Shown here: positions 7,424 to 15,168 of the stretch, piece after piece
Position numbering within the stretch: position 1 is the first letter of the stretch
Layout: each line of letters opens with the position of its first letter
Assembly: GCA_016291915.1 (NCBI GenBank)
Contig: JAEEZP010000296.1
Location: 1 to 17,158 of the forward strand
Origin: Prevotella sp.
GTDB lineage: Bacteria > Bacteroidota > Bacteroidia > Bacteroidales > Bacteroidaceae
Reading direction: 5' to 3'
Length of the DNA stretch: 17,158 nucleotides
Program-made: the position numbers and the translations under genes
Notes under the pieces: model-generated
The model's database searches: none
The model's input: only the letters and a program-made list of their open reading frames with translations
Told to the model about the DNA's origin: nothing

Positions 7424-8698
7424 ATGAGACAACGACACCTTATCCTATTAGTCCTCATTACGACACAACTGTCCCTGGCTGCTGTGGGTCGCAGTGGCAT
7501 GTATCAGTATTCAGTCAGTCTTACTGGTTATATATCCAATGAGACAGGTAAGACTCCGAATGCTTATCTGTGGATCCCCGAGGGTTGCGAAAAAGTTAAA
7601 GCGGTGATGTTCGCCCAACAGAACATGACCGAAGAGATGCTCTACAAGATGCCCTCTTTCCAGGAAAGGATGAAAGAGATGAGCGTGGCCTTGTTGTGGG
7701 TGGCTCCCTGGTTCTCACAAAATTGGGATCCAGCAACCGGTTGTCAGAAGATCTTCGAAGAGATGATGGTTGGATTAGCCGGACAGAGCGGCCATCCAGA
7801 GATAGCATCAGCTCCAATAATCCCATTCGGTCATTCCGCTCAAGCCACCTTCCCCTGGAACTTTGCTGCATGGAACAATGGGCGTACTCTATGTATTATC
7901 TCTTTCCATGGGGACGCTCCCCGTACAAACCTATGTGGTTATGGCACTGCCAATGTGGAATGGGGAAGGAAACGTAATATCAACGGGATTCCCGGACTGA
8001 TGATTGAGGGAGAGTACGAATGGTGGGAAGCCCGTGTACGACCTGCCCTCGCTTTTCGCATGATGTACCCAGAGAGTTGCATTTCTTTCTTATGTGACAC
8101 AGAAAGTGGTCATTTCGAGATAATGCCGGAAACAGCCGAGTATATTGCTCTTTTCATCCAAAAAGCAATAGAGCAACGATTAGGTGAAAACGGACAATTA
8201 TTACCACTGAATCCCAATAATGGTTGGTTAGCATGTCGCTACAATCCCGATAGTAAACCTTCTGATGGTGATGGTGCAGAAGATGATATCTTTAGCATAG
8301 CCAGCCGCCCCACCCCGGCACCGTATGAAGATTACAAGGGTGATCCCCATGATGCCTTCTGGTATTTTGATAAGGAAATGGCATTCATCACGGAGTCACG
8401 CTATGCGGAATCTCAAGGTAAGATAATATGTCCTATAGAAAAAATAACGCCCCAAATAAGTGCTGACGGACATACTGTAACACTTGATACACCTGGAGAG
8501 GTACAAGTGGAAGTAATCTGTGGTCCTCTGAAGAAGATTGATAACCGAACATTCCGCTTCTACCCTTACGAGTGTGGAATGGACAACCCACGTCGTTCGT
8601 TTACCGCATGGCTGGTAGCCATCCGCACAGGTGACCATCAACATAAACGTAGTGTTCAACCGATCGAGGTAAAACTACCATTAGATGTCATAAAATGA
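7424..8698 (+). CDS. Secreted alpha/beta-hydrolase, putative carbohydrate esterase
   Basis: This 424-residue protein is probably periplasmic, with a signal peptide MRQRHLILLVLITTQLSLAA. It looks like an alpha/beta-hydrolase. An early strand and oxyanion region (PNAYLWIPEGCEKVKAVMFAQQNM) is followed by the nucleophile elbow PFGHSAQATFPWNFA, with Ser138 as candidate nucleophile. The late segment DTESGHFEIMPE has His230 as candidate catalytic histidine, and an acid may come from LMIEGEYEWW near residue 196. After about residue 250 there is an extra domain with no motif that I recognise, ending in beta-rich sequence. I cannot place it in a named carbohydrate esterase family. Its position six bases after the GH97 stop, as third gene of the operon, suggests that it removes an ester such as acetyl or feruloyl from the same glycan. 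That role is an inference, and the triad assignment is moderate in certainty. Confidence 0.65.
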   Translation: MRQRHLILLVLITTQLSLAAVGRSGMYQYSVSLTGYISNETGKTPNAYLWIPEGCEKVKAVMFAQQNMTEEMLYKMPSFQERMKEMSVALLWVAPWFSQNWDPATGCQKIFEEMMVGLAGQSGHPEIASAPIIPFGHSAQATFPWNFAAWNNGRTLCIISFHGDAPRTNLCGYGTANVEWGRKRNINGIPGLMIEGEYEWWEARVRPALAFRMMYPESCISFLCDTESGHFEIMPETAEYIALFIQKAIEQRLGENGQLLPLNPNNGWLACRYNPDSKPSDGDGAEDDIFSIASRPTPAPYEDYKGDPHDAFWYFDKEMAFITESRYAESQGKIICPIEKITPQISADGHTVTLDTPGEVQVEVICGPLKKIDNRTFRFYPYECGMDNPRRSFTAWLVAIRTGDHQHKRSVQPIEVKLPLDVIK

Positions 8699-8711
8699 AA
8701 TAACACTTGAC

Positions 8712-8741
8712 TTTTGCGTAATATCACCTTTATATCCGTAT
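8712..8741 (+). promoter_or_regulatory. Regulon motif copy 3 (permease/arabinofuranosidase operon promoter)
   Basis: The first box is TTTTGCGTAA (8712-8721) and the second ATATCCGTAT (8732-8741), with the CGTA cores 20 bp apart. It lies wholly between the esterase-like gene and the permease gene and ends 18 bases before the ATG at 8760. Transcription must therefore start within about 15 bases of the second box. TTGAC at 8707-8711 just upstream is probably incidental. Confidence 0.75.
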
Positions 8742-8759
8742 AAAAGGAAAACAACGGTT

Positions 8760-9932
8760 ATGAAGGCAAAACAAATATCAAGTATCGGCGCTGTGCTCTT
8801 CAGTTTTTTTGTGATGGGCTTCTGCGATATTGTGGGAATCAGTAGTGATTATGCCCGCGAAGCTTACGGCTGGAGTCAGACGATGGCAGGTTTATTACCA
8901 TCTATGGTCTTTGTATGGTTCCTGTTCCTTGGCGTACCTGTAGGTATCCAGATGAATAAGTGGGGACGAAAGAATACCGTACTGCTCGGTATGGCAGTGA
9001 CGATTATAGGCATGATGGTACCGCTTATCGGAACCAGCTGGGCATGTTTGGTGGGGTATGCGGCCTTAGGTATAGGCAATACTATTCTGCAAGTATCGGA
9101 GAATCCGCTGATCAAGAATGTAGTAACGAACGACAAGATACTTACCAGCAGTCTTACCGCCGGACAGGTGGTCAAGGCTATCTCCTCTTTCAGCGGTCCT
9201 TTCATTATGCTTTTCGCTGTCAACGTGCTCGGCGGCGGAGATAAGAACAACTGGTATCTGGCTTTTCCCGTACTGGGTGCTATCACGCTTTTGTCTGCCC
9301 TGTGGCTGATTGTGTCACCCATCGAGCGTGAACCGATGGAGAAGACCAAGGTGACGGTAGGTGAGACATTCTCATTGTTGAAGAACAGGACCATTCTGTT
9401 ACTTTTCTTCGGTATCTTCTTTGTTGTTGCTATTGATGTGGGTACTAACTTCACCTCATCGAAAGTGATGATTCAGCGCTATGGATGGGATGTCGTCCAG
9501 GCTGGCATCGCTCCTCAGGTGTACTTTATCTGCCGTACGATAGGCGCTTTCCTTGGGGTATTTCTCATGACGAAGATTTGCGACATGACCTACTTCCGAC
9601 TGAATATCACAGTCTGTATAGCAGTCATTCTGTCATTGGCATTCATACATTTACCAGAGACATGGGCACTCGTACAGATAGGAGCCATCGGCTTCCTCTG
9701 CTCATGTATCTTCCCGATTATCTACTCTATGGCGGTACAGGCAGAGCCCGACAAGGCTAATCTGATCTCTGGATTGATGATTACCGCTGTGGCGGGAGGT
9801 GGTGCCGCTACACCGTTTATCGGCTTTGCCACCGACATGGCAGGAACGATCACTGCCGGTATCTGTGTCCTTCTGCTCTGTGCTGGATATCTCACTTATT
9901 GTGCTTTCGGTATCAATACATCAAAACAGTAA
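8760..9932 (+). CDS. MFS sugar permease, FucP/GluP-like
   Basis: This 390-residue inner-membrane protein has twelve hydrophobic segments in two halves, with a cytoplasmic loop near residues 182-205 (SPIEREPMEKTKVTVGETF). The loop between helices two and three, GIQMNKWGRKNTVLLG, is the MFS A-motif region. The N-terminus (GAVLFSFFVMGFCDIVGISSDYA), the QVSENPL segment and the overall length resemble the fucose/glucose/galactose:H+ symporter branch, often annotated as FucP- or GluP-like sugar permeases. It should move a monosaccharide released in the periplasm into the cytoplasm. The ATG at 8760 is needed for the first helix, and only 18 bases separate it from the regulon motif. The arabinofuranosidase gene follows after 28 bases, so arabinose or a uronate product is a reasonable substrate guess, but nothing in the sequence fixes it. 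Confidence 0.85.
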   Translation: MKAKQISSIGAVLFSFFVMGFCDIVGISSDYAREAYGWSQTMAGLLPSMVFVWFLFLGVPVGIQMNKWGRKNTVLLGMAVTIIGMMVPLIGTSWACLVGYAALGIGNTILQVSENPLIKNVVTNDKILTSSLTAGQVVKAISSFSGPFIMLFAVNVLGGGDKNNWYLAFPVLGAITLLSALWLIVSPIEREPMEKTKVTVGETFSLLKNRTILLLFFGIFFVVAIDVGTNFTSSKVMIQRYGWDVVQAGIAPQVYFICRTIGAFLGVFLMTKICDMTYFRLNITVCIAVILSLAFIHLPETWALVQIGAIGFLCSCIFPIIYSMAVQAEPDKANLISGLMITAVAGGGAATPFIGFATDMAGTITAGICVLLLCAGYLTYCAFGINTSKQ

Positions 9933-9960
9933 AGTTTACTGGAAAAACCATCTGAATTAA

Positions 9961-11739
9961 ATGATGAGAAAGCTCATTACTTTTGTTATGTCGCTGCTAT
10001 GTACCGTTTGTCTGGCACAAACAGTATGCAGGCCTTTCGCATTGTCCGACGTGCGGCTTTTGCCCTCCCGTTTTCAGCAAAACATGCAGCGCGACTCAGC
10101 CTGGATAGCCTCTATCTCCGTGAAATCACTGCTGCACTCGTTCCGTAATACAGCAGGCGTGTTCTCAGAGAAAGAGGGAGGCTATATGACGATGCGACAT
10201 CTTGCTGGGTGGGAGTCGATGGATTGTGACTTGCGGGGACATACCACCGGACATCTCCTTTCAGCAATGGCCAATCTGCAGATGCGCGAGAAAGCCGACT
10301 CTTTGATACAGGGGCTTGCTGAGGTGCAGCGACAGTACGGTACAGGGTATCTCTCTGCCTTCGGAGAAGGGCTCATCGACCGTAACATACAGGGAAAAAG
10401 CGTGTGGGCTCCGTTCTATACTCTGCAAAAGATACTGCAGGGCTTGATCGACCAATATGTGATGTGCGGCAATGAGACGGCTCTTCAAGTAGCCAGGGGA
10501 ATGGGCGACTGGGCCTATCATAAGTTGAAACCGCTTGATGAAGAGACCCGACAAAAAATGATCCGTAATGAGTTCGGTGGGTTCAACGAAGCCATGTACA
10601 ATCTCTATGCCGTTACCAAAGATGACCGTTATCTGTGGGTTGCTCGTTTCTTTTACCATAACGAGAAGATTGATCCTCTGAAGCAAGGAGACAACAACCT
10701 TGGCACCTATCATGCCAACACGTTTATCCCCAAGTTGCTTGGAGAGTGTCGTAACTACGAGCTCTTCGGCGCAAAAGACAGTCGGAATGCCGCTACATTG
10801 TTGTTTAAAACCTTGGTTAACGAACATATTTTTGTCACGGGAGAAGTATCCGACAAGGAGCACTTATTCAATCCAAATGAGCAGTCGAGACATCTGACGG
10901 GTTATGACGGGGAAAACTGTTGTACCTATAACCTTCTCAAACTGGCAGACCGTCTGTTTACCTATCAGCCTGATGCGAAGATAGCCGACTATTATGAGCG
11001 GGCGCTCTACAACCATATCCTCGGTCAGCAGGATACCCTCACATCAATGGTTTGTTACTTCACTCCGCTGATGACCGGTGGATACCGTCTTTATTCCACA
11101 CGCGACAGCAGCTTCTGGTGTTGTGTCGGATCAGGGTTTGAATGTCATTCCAGATATCAGTCGAGTATTTATTTCGGCTCTACAGATACTGATACCAAAG
11201 GAAAAGAAAAACGTACACTCTACGTCAACTTGTTCATTCCTTCAGAATTAAGTTGGGACGGCATACTCGTGAGACAGGAAACAGTATTCCCAGAGAGTGG
11301 CAAGACCGTCATCACGGCATCATCAGAGATGAACATTAAGATCAGATATCCCTATTGGGCCACCTACATGAAGGTGAATGGCAGAAGAGTGAAATCTTAT
11401 GCCGACGGATATGTAGCGGTGAAGAATGTCAGAAAAGTTGAAGTGGAGTTTGGCATGTGCTTGCGTGAGGAAGCTACAAAAGATGATCCGGGTCGTGTAG
11501 CTTTGATGTACGGACCGGTAGTCCTTGGCGGTCGGTTGGCCGTTGTGGAGAATCCTTTCAGCGACCCTAAGAAGTATAACGATTATTACACTTTCGATTA
11601 TGGGAAGCATCCCGACATCCCCTTGAGCACGTTAATACATCAGGAAGGTCTCTGTTTCCGGACAGCCGACGGCATCAATGTAGAACCTTTGTATAACTTA
11701 CAGCACTGCCGTTATGTGGTTTATTGGAAAAAACAATAA
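9961..11739 (+). CDS. GH146/GH127-type beta-L-arabinofuranosidase (DUF1680)
   Basis: This 592-residue secreted enzyme has a signal peptide (MRKLITFVMSLLCTVCLAQ) and an (alpha/alpha)6 barrel followed by beta-sandwich sequence. It matches the DUF1680 group, whose known members release beta-L-arabinofuranose using a zinc-bound cysteine nucleophile. The metal and nucleophile residues are visible: GENCCTYNLLKLADR with Glu318 and Cys320, and FWCCVGSGFECHSRY with Cys387 and Cys388. The Glu-x-Cys then Cys-Cys order equals Glu338, Cys340, Cys417, Cys418 of the bifidobacterial GH127 enzyme HypBA1, as recalled. WCCVGSG and CCTYNLLKL are closer to the Bacteroides GH146 branch (BT_0349 type). It begins MMRK; the first ATG is used. 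It lies 28 bases after the permease, probably in one operon. Its presence argues that the target glycan carries L-arabinose. Confidence 0.88.
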   Translation: MMRKLITFVMSLLCTVCLAQTVCRPFALSDVRLLPSRFQQNMQRDSAWIASISVKSLLHSFRNTAGVFSEKEGGYMTMRHLAGWESMDCDLRGHTTGHLLSAMANLQMREKADSLIQGLAEVQRQYGTGYLSAFGEGLIDRNIQGKSVWAPFYTLQKILQGLIDQYVMCGNETALQVARGMGDWAYHKLKPLDEETRQKMIRNEFGGFNEAMYNLYAVTKDDRYLWVARFFYHNEKIDPLKQGDNNLGTYHANTFIPKLLGECRNYELFGAKDSRNAATLLFKTLVNEHIFVTGEVSDKEHLFNPNEQSRHLTGYDGENCCTYNLLKLADRLFTYQPDAKIADYYERALYNHILGQQDTLTSMVCYFTPLMTGGYRLYSTRDSSFWCCVGSGFECHSRYQSSIYFGSTDTDTKGKEKRTLYVNLFIPSELSWDGILVRQETVFPESGKTVITASSEMNIKIRYPYWATYMKVNGRRVKSYADGYVAVKNVRKVEVEFGMCLREEATKDDPGRVALMYGPVVLGGRLAVVENPFSDPKKYNDYYTFDYGKHPDIPLSTLIHQEGLCFRTADGINVEPLYNLQHCRYVVYWKKQ

Positions 11740-11761
11740 CAGATCCGTTTCTCTCATATTC

Positions 11762-11791
11762 TTTTGCGTAAACAAACGATGATTTACGTAT
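11762..11791 (+). promoter_or_regulatory. Regulon motif copy 4, with no coding start downstream
   Basis: The first box is TTTTGCGTAA (11762-11771) and the second ATTTACGTAT (11782-11791), with the CGTA cores 20 bp apart. Unlike the other copies it is not followed by a start codon: no ATG occurs until past the hairpin at 11893-11920. The regulator gene starts 364 bases away. It may drive a small RNA or read-through into the regulator. Confidence 0.7.
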
Positions 11792-11798
11792 AGATAGT

Positions 11799-11925
11799 GA
11801 GAGTTCATAAAAAGAGTTTTTCATATTAAGGTATTAAAGTAAGACAGATTCATAGGTTATTAGTTTGAAGGTATCAGTACCTTTTATAAATTGAGCCGGA
11901 CGCTGGGAAGTGTCCGGCTCTTTCT
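11799..11925 (+). ncRNA. Candidate small RNA expressed from regulon motif copy 4
   Basis: A transcript beginning shortly after motif copy 4 would run about 125 bases to a strong terminator-like hairpin and would contain no ATG. Within it are a small perfect hairpin, AAGGTA-TCAG-TACCTT (11868-11883), and the terminal GAGCCGGAC/GTCCGGCTC stem. The 5' end is a guess based on the short motif-to-start distances at the other copies. The same stretch could simply be the 3' untranslated region of the arabinofuranosidase mRNA. Confidence 0.35.
11893..11925 (+). terminator. Rho-independent-like terminator after the arabinofuranosidase gene
   Basis: A perfect 9-bp stem, GAGCCGGAC (11893-11901) and GTCCGGCTC (11912-11920), encloses a 10-base loop and is followed by TTTCTA. 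The T tract is short, so termination may be incomplete. It would end the permease operon transcript and any transcript from motif copy 4. Confidence 0.65.
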
Positions 11926-11946
11926 ATGACAATGGTACATTTTAGA

Positions 11947-12012
11947 GGGAGTCCGGATACGTCGGACTCATAGTCCGGAGCACTCGGACTCCCATTCCGG
12001 TGTATCCGGACT
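11947..12012. repeat. Cluster of overlapping inverted repeats upstream of the regulator gene
   Basis: Within the 415-base gene-free stretch this 66-base block is built from TCCGG and CGGACT words. GGGAGTCCG (11947-11955) can pair with CGGACTCCC (11985-11993). AGTCCGGATAC (11950-11960) can instead pair with GTATCCGGACT (12002-12012), a perfect 11-bp inverted repeat. Short hairpins 11949-11955/11963-11969 and 11972-11977/11985-11990 compete with both. A further small hairpin, GGTAT-CAAA-ATACC, follows at 12034-12047. No reading frame of note and no other feature is seen in the rest of 11740-12154 apart from motif copy 4, the terminator and the promoter listed separately. Confidence 0.6.
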
Positions 12013-12132
12013 GTTGAGAAAGATAACCTTTAGGGTATCAAAATACCACCATCACACAGTGCCAAATAACCTTTTATTTGTAATTTTTGGTAAAAAACAC
12101 AGAAGATAAAGCATATTATCCATCTTTTTTTA

Positions 12133-12140
12133 TATATTTG
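12133..12140 (+). promoter_or_regulatory. -7 promoter element of the regulator gene
   Basis: TATATTTG followed by CAT matches the TAnnTTTG consensus and lies 14 bases before the ATG at 12155, implying a very short leader. No clear -33 element is seen, and no copy of the regulon motif. Confidence 0.6.
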
Positions 12141-12154
12141 CATTTGATTTATTC

Positions 12155-14971
12155 ATGAAAAACGGTTGGGTATATAAGACTTTGCTTACCCTGTTATGTC
12201 TCTTTTCAATCGGGTCCGGGCAGGCTGCAACCATCGACGAGGGGGCGATGGTGAATCTGACATTGGCTGACGGTCTGACCGGTGAGACGGTACACCGTGT
12301 GATAACAGACCATAATGGTTACACTTGGATTGCCACCACGGGCGGTATCAGTATATATAATGGTCGGCATCTGATGACATTGCGCATACCGAATGCAAAG
12401 GGACATGCCCTGGAGGTGAAGGATCTCTGTGAGACAAAAGATAACTCCATGTATGCAGCTACCGACGACGGACTCTACCGGCTGACTACAACCTCTGGCA
12501 CCTTCAAGCGCTTTCTGCCACAGATAGAGCGTCCCATCGCCTTGTTATCTGTCGGTGACACGCTGTATATCGGTGGGGAGCAAGGCTTGCAAATCTATGA
12601 CGGACATGAATTGAGGCAACAGGATGTGGGTGCCAGTAAGAAAGGTCTGGACAATATCGTGCGTCATTACGTCAGGGATGACAAGGGCTTTATATGGTTT
12701 TTGGGTCGTCATAACCTGAACTGTTATGATCCTGGATCAAAGAAGATCACACATTATGAACTGAACTTGTCAAAGATAGGACGAGCTGCACTCACGCAGT
12801 TTGAAATCGTGGAAGGTAAATTCTTCATCGGTTCCAGTAACATGGGGTTATTCGTTTATGATCTCCAAACACATGAATCACGTTGGATTGAGGGTGTGGG
12901 AAAGATCGTGAAGTCGGTCAGCAAGTCATCCGACGGTTTGATTGCCATAGCCACGGACGGGGCCGGAGCCTATCTCCTGGATCCGGAAACCGAGCAGGTC
13001 GTGGAGCGGTTCTCCATGGATGCCTCAGGTGAACACCGCCTTCCTACCAATGCACTATACAGTTTTTATCGTGACAGGAACGGGATCAACTGGTTGGGAA
13101 CAGTACGCTGTGGGTTGGTATATAATCCGCATAGCAGTATGTTGTTCCAGGCCCATACCCTCGATGGACTCAGCACTATTGGCATGAATGTGCGCAGTTT
13201 CCAGATACGTGGTAGTGAGAGTGTAATAGGATTACAAGACGGTCTTTGGTTCGTGGATGCACAGCGTCATATTCGGAAGTATTTCTCTCCAGAGGAGCTG
13301 GGGGGACATATCGTGAATAATATATGCTGGTGGAATGGCTATTATTATATTGGTATGTTCGACGGAGGCGTGCGCCTGCTGGATCCCAAGACGATGACTC
13401 TACAGCGACAGACGTGGAGCCCACTGCTCGACAAGACAACAGTAGGCGATATGAAAGTGGCTTCTGACAACAGTTTATGGATAGGATGCTCCGACGGATT
13501 GCTGATCATCAGTGCTGACGGTAATGTTCGTCAACTGACGGAACAGAACTCACATATGATTGGTGGTATCATCATCAGCATTACTTTCGATAAAGACCAC
13601 AACGCTTGGTTGACAGGTGCAAAAGGATTATCGCTATATAGTGCTGCCAGCCGTGATGTGGTGGAAACCAACTATCCTGAGGGATTCTTCCATCATGAGC
13701 CATTTATGCGGGGGTTCCTTGGTCATGATGGAGTGGTCTATATGCGTAACGGACCTCAGCTGTTCTATACCGACAGCCGGATGGAAAAATACGGAGAACT
13801 GACACTGCCGGTACATCTTATCGACAGATGGTGCCGCAGCATGACGGATAACGGCCAAGGACGACTGTGGTTGGCGTCCGAGCGTGGACTGTTGGGAATA
13901 GATTACCAAGGTAAAGGCTTGATACAGTTGGGTGAAGGCGAGGGTCTCCTCGGCCATCAGGTCAGTGAGGTTCAGATGGACGATGAAGGGCGTTTGTGGG
14001 TGGCTACGAATAAAGGGCTGTTCATGACCACGCAGCAGGATTATCTCCGATGGCAGAGCCAGCTGAACAATCGTCTCACCTTATATAATGTACGTAAGGG
14101 CAGCGACCTGATCGATCAGTATGAGATGAGTCAGCTGAGTGAACACCATGAGATCCGGCTCTGTTGGCACTTTACGTCACAGGTGTTACAGGCAGAACCT
14201 TTATTACTCGATTATGCCCGTCAGCAAGGGCGCTTTTATGAGTATCGTGTGGATGGAGGGAAATGGATTTTGTTGGATGATGGTCAGCCGATGGATATCC
14301 GTGACTTGTTATTAGGGAGTCACCAGCTGACAGTGCGCATGGCTGGTGTCAAAGGCACTGAGACAGTCTTCCATCTGACGGTAGTGCCTTCCGGTTGGGC
14401 TATCTTTGAGATGATCCTTATCTTGGTAGCCATAGTGCTCTTATGGTTGTGGTATCGTTATAGGAAAAACAGTAAGTTATTGCTCTCGGAGCGTGATGAG
14501 ATAGAGGACGCCCTTATTGCGGTGGAGCAGGAGTTGGAGGAGGTAAAGAGTGAAGCAGTGCCTGCTGAGGACAGTTCCTCCTCACAAAAGTACCAAAAGG
14601 TAAAGATTGATGATGCGGAGTGTGAGGCCATTGTCCATCGCATGAGAGAATATCTTGAGCGGGAAAGAGTATATGTCAATGCCGACTTGAAGATGAAGGA
14701 TCTGGCAGATGTGCTTCATTTGTCATCCTCAAAACTCAGTCAGGTGTTCAATCTTTATTTGAAAGAAAACTATTACGAGTTCATCAATCGTTATCGTCTG
14801 ACAGAGTTTAAGAAACTGATAGAACAAGGGGAATACAAGCGTTATACCATCACTGCTCTCAGTGAACAATGTGGATTCAAGAAGTCGAATTTCTTCTCTA
14901 CTTTCCGGAAAGTAGAAGGGATGACACCGGCGGAGTATCTCAAAAAACAAGGCGTAACACCTCGTCCATAG
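12155..14971 (+). CDS. Membrane-spanning propeller-sensor AraC-family regulator without kinase domains
   Basis: This 938-residue protein is probably the glycan sensor and regulator of the locus. A signal peptide (MKNGWVYKTLLTLLCLFSIGSGQA) leads into periplasmic beta-propeller repeats to about residue 655. These have the Reg_prop pattern, for example DHNGYTWIATTGGISIYNG, DDEGRLWVATNKGLF and NGQGRLWLASERGLLGID. A Y_Y_Y-like domain with FYEYRVDGGKWILLDDGQPMDI follows, then one membrane helix at about 750-768. The cytoplasmic part has a coiled coil (SERDEIEDALIAVEQELEEVKSE, about 778-802) and an AraC-type DNA-binding domain at about 830-932, with LKMKDLADVLHLSSSKLSQVFN and ITALSEQCGFKKSNFFSTFRKVEGMTPAEYL as its two helix-turn-helices. 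Classical hybrid two-component systems of about 1,300 or more residues have HisKA, HATPase and receiver domains between these parts; none is present here. The frame is intact, so this is an architecture, not a break. A one-step transmembrane signal is inferred. Confidence 0.9.
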   Translation: MKNGWVYKTLLTLLCLFSIGSGQAATIDEGAMVNLTLADGLTGETVHRVITDHNGYTWIATTGGISIYNGRHLMTLRIPNAKGHALEVKDLCETKDNSMYAATDDGLYRLTTTSGTFKRFLPQIERPIALLSVGDTLYIGGEQGLQIYDGHELRQQDVGASKKGLDNIVRHYVRDDKGFIWFLGRHNLNCYDPGSKKITHYELNLSKIGRAALTQFEIVEGKFFIGSSNMGLFVYDLQTHESRWIEGVGKIVKSVSKSSDGLIAIATDGAGAYLLDPETEQVVERFSMDASGEHRLPTNALYSFYRDRNGINWLGTVRCGLVYNPHSSMLFQAHTLDGLSTIGMNVRSFQIRGSESVIGLQDGLWFVDAQRHIRKYFSPEELGGHIVNNICWWNGYYYIGMFDGGVRLLDPKTMTLQRQTWSPLLDKTTVGDMKVASDNSLWIGCSDGLLIISADGNVRQLTEQNSHMIGGIIISITFDKDHNAWLTGAKGLSLYSAASRDVVETNYPEGFFHHEPFMRGFLGHDGVVYMRNGPQLFYTDSRMEKYGELTLPVHLIDRWCRSMTDNGQGRLWLASERGLLGIDYQGKGLIQLGEGEGLLGHQVSEVQMDDEGRLWVATNKGLFMTTQQDYLRWQSQLNNRLTLYNVRKGSDLIDQYEMSQLSEHHEIRLCWHFTSQVLQAEPLLLDYARQQGRFYEYRVDGGKWILLDDGQPMDIRDLLLGSHQLTVRMAGVKGTETVFHLTVVPSGWAIFEMILILVAIVLLWLWYRYRKNSKLLLSERDEIEDALIAVEQELEEVKSEAVPAEDSSSSQKYQKVKIDDAECEAIVHRMREYLERERVYVNADLKMKDLADVLHLSSSKLSQVFNLYLKENYYEFINRYRLTEFKKLIEQGEYKRYTITALSEQCGFKKSNFFSTFRKVEGMTPAEYLKKQGVTPRP

Positions 14972-14979
14972 TTTCCCTA

Positions 14980-15010
14980 AACCACCAGAAACAGAGTGGT
15001 TGTAGTTTTT
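14980..15010 (+). terminator. Terminator-like hairpin just after the regulator gene
   Basis: AACCAC (14980-14985) pairs with GTGGTT (14996-15001) around a 10-base loop and is followed by a five-T run at 15006-15010. It lies nine bases after the stop codon. Confidence 0.5.
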
Positions 15011-15088
15011 CTAATTTAGATGGACTGACAAGAAAGTCTTTGTATATCAGGAAGTTAAACAAATTGGACTATTCGCTAAACCATTTGG

Positions 15089-15124
15089 CTGCAAGTAAAG
15101 GTAAATTCCTTGCTTGCAGTTTTT
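15089..15124 (+). terminator. Second terminator-like hairpin, overlapping the sigma-factor promoter
   Basis: CTGCAAG (15089-15095) pairs with CTTGCAG (15113-15119), and an inner AAGG/CCTT pair (15098-15101/15108-15111) can extend the stem; five T bases follow. The right arm includes TTGC at 15114, positioned as the -33 element of the next promoter. Confidence 0.55.
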
Positions 15125-15132
15125 CATTGTAT

Positions 15133-15140
15133 TATATTTG
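15133..15140 (+). promoter_or_regulatory. -7 promoter element of the ECF sigma gene
   Basis: TATATTTG followed by CATT matches TAnnTTTG. TTG at 15114-15116 lies 19 bases upstream and can serve as the -33 element. The start codon is 28 bases downstream. The TATATTTGCAT core is identical to that before the regulator gene and the small winged-helix gene. Confidence 0.6.
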
Positions 15141-15168
15141 CATTGTCAAACATTAACCATTGTAGCGT

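Noticed and set aside
10768..10776. CGCAAAA inside the arabinofuranosidase gene, resembling the reverse of the motif core.
   Set aside because: It lacks the following TA and the second box, and it lies in coding sequence.
10261..10863. Long minus-strand open frame opposite the arabinofuranosidase gene.
   Set aside because: It is a shadow of the strongly supported plus-strand GH146-type gene and has no recognisable domain or promoter.
11921..11972. A short reading frame beginning ATGACAATGG after the terminator.
   Set aside because: It has only about 16 codons, overlaps the palindrome cluster and shows no protein-like features.
12155..14971. The regulator as a decayed or frameshifted hybrid two-component gene.
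   Set aside because: The frame is continuous from signal peptide to AraC domain, with a clean membrane helix and coiled coil at the junction, so it is an intact shorter architecture.
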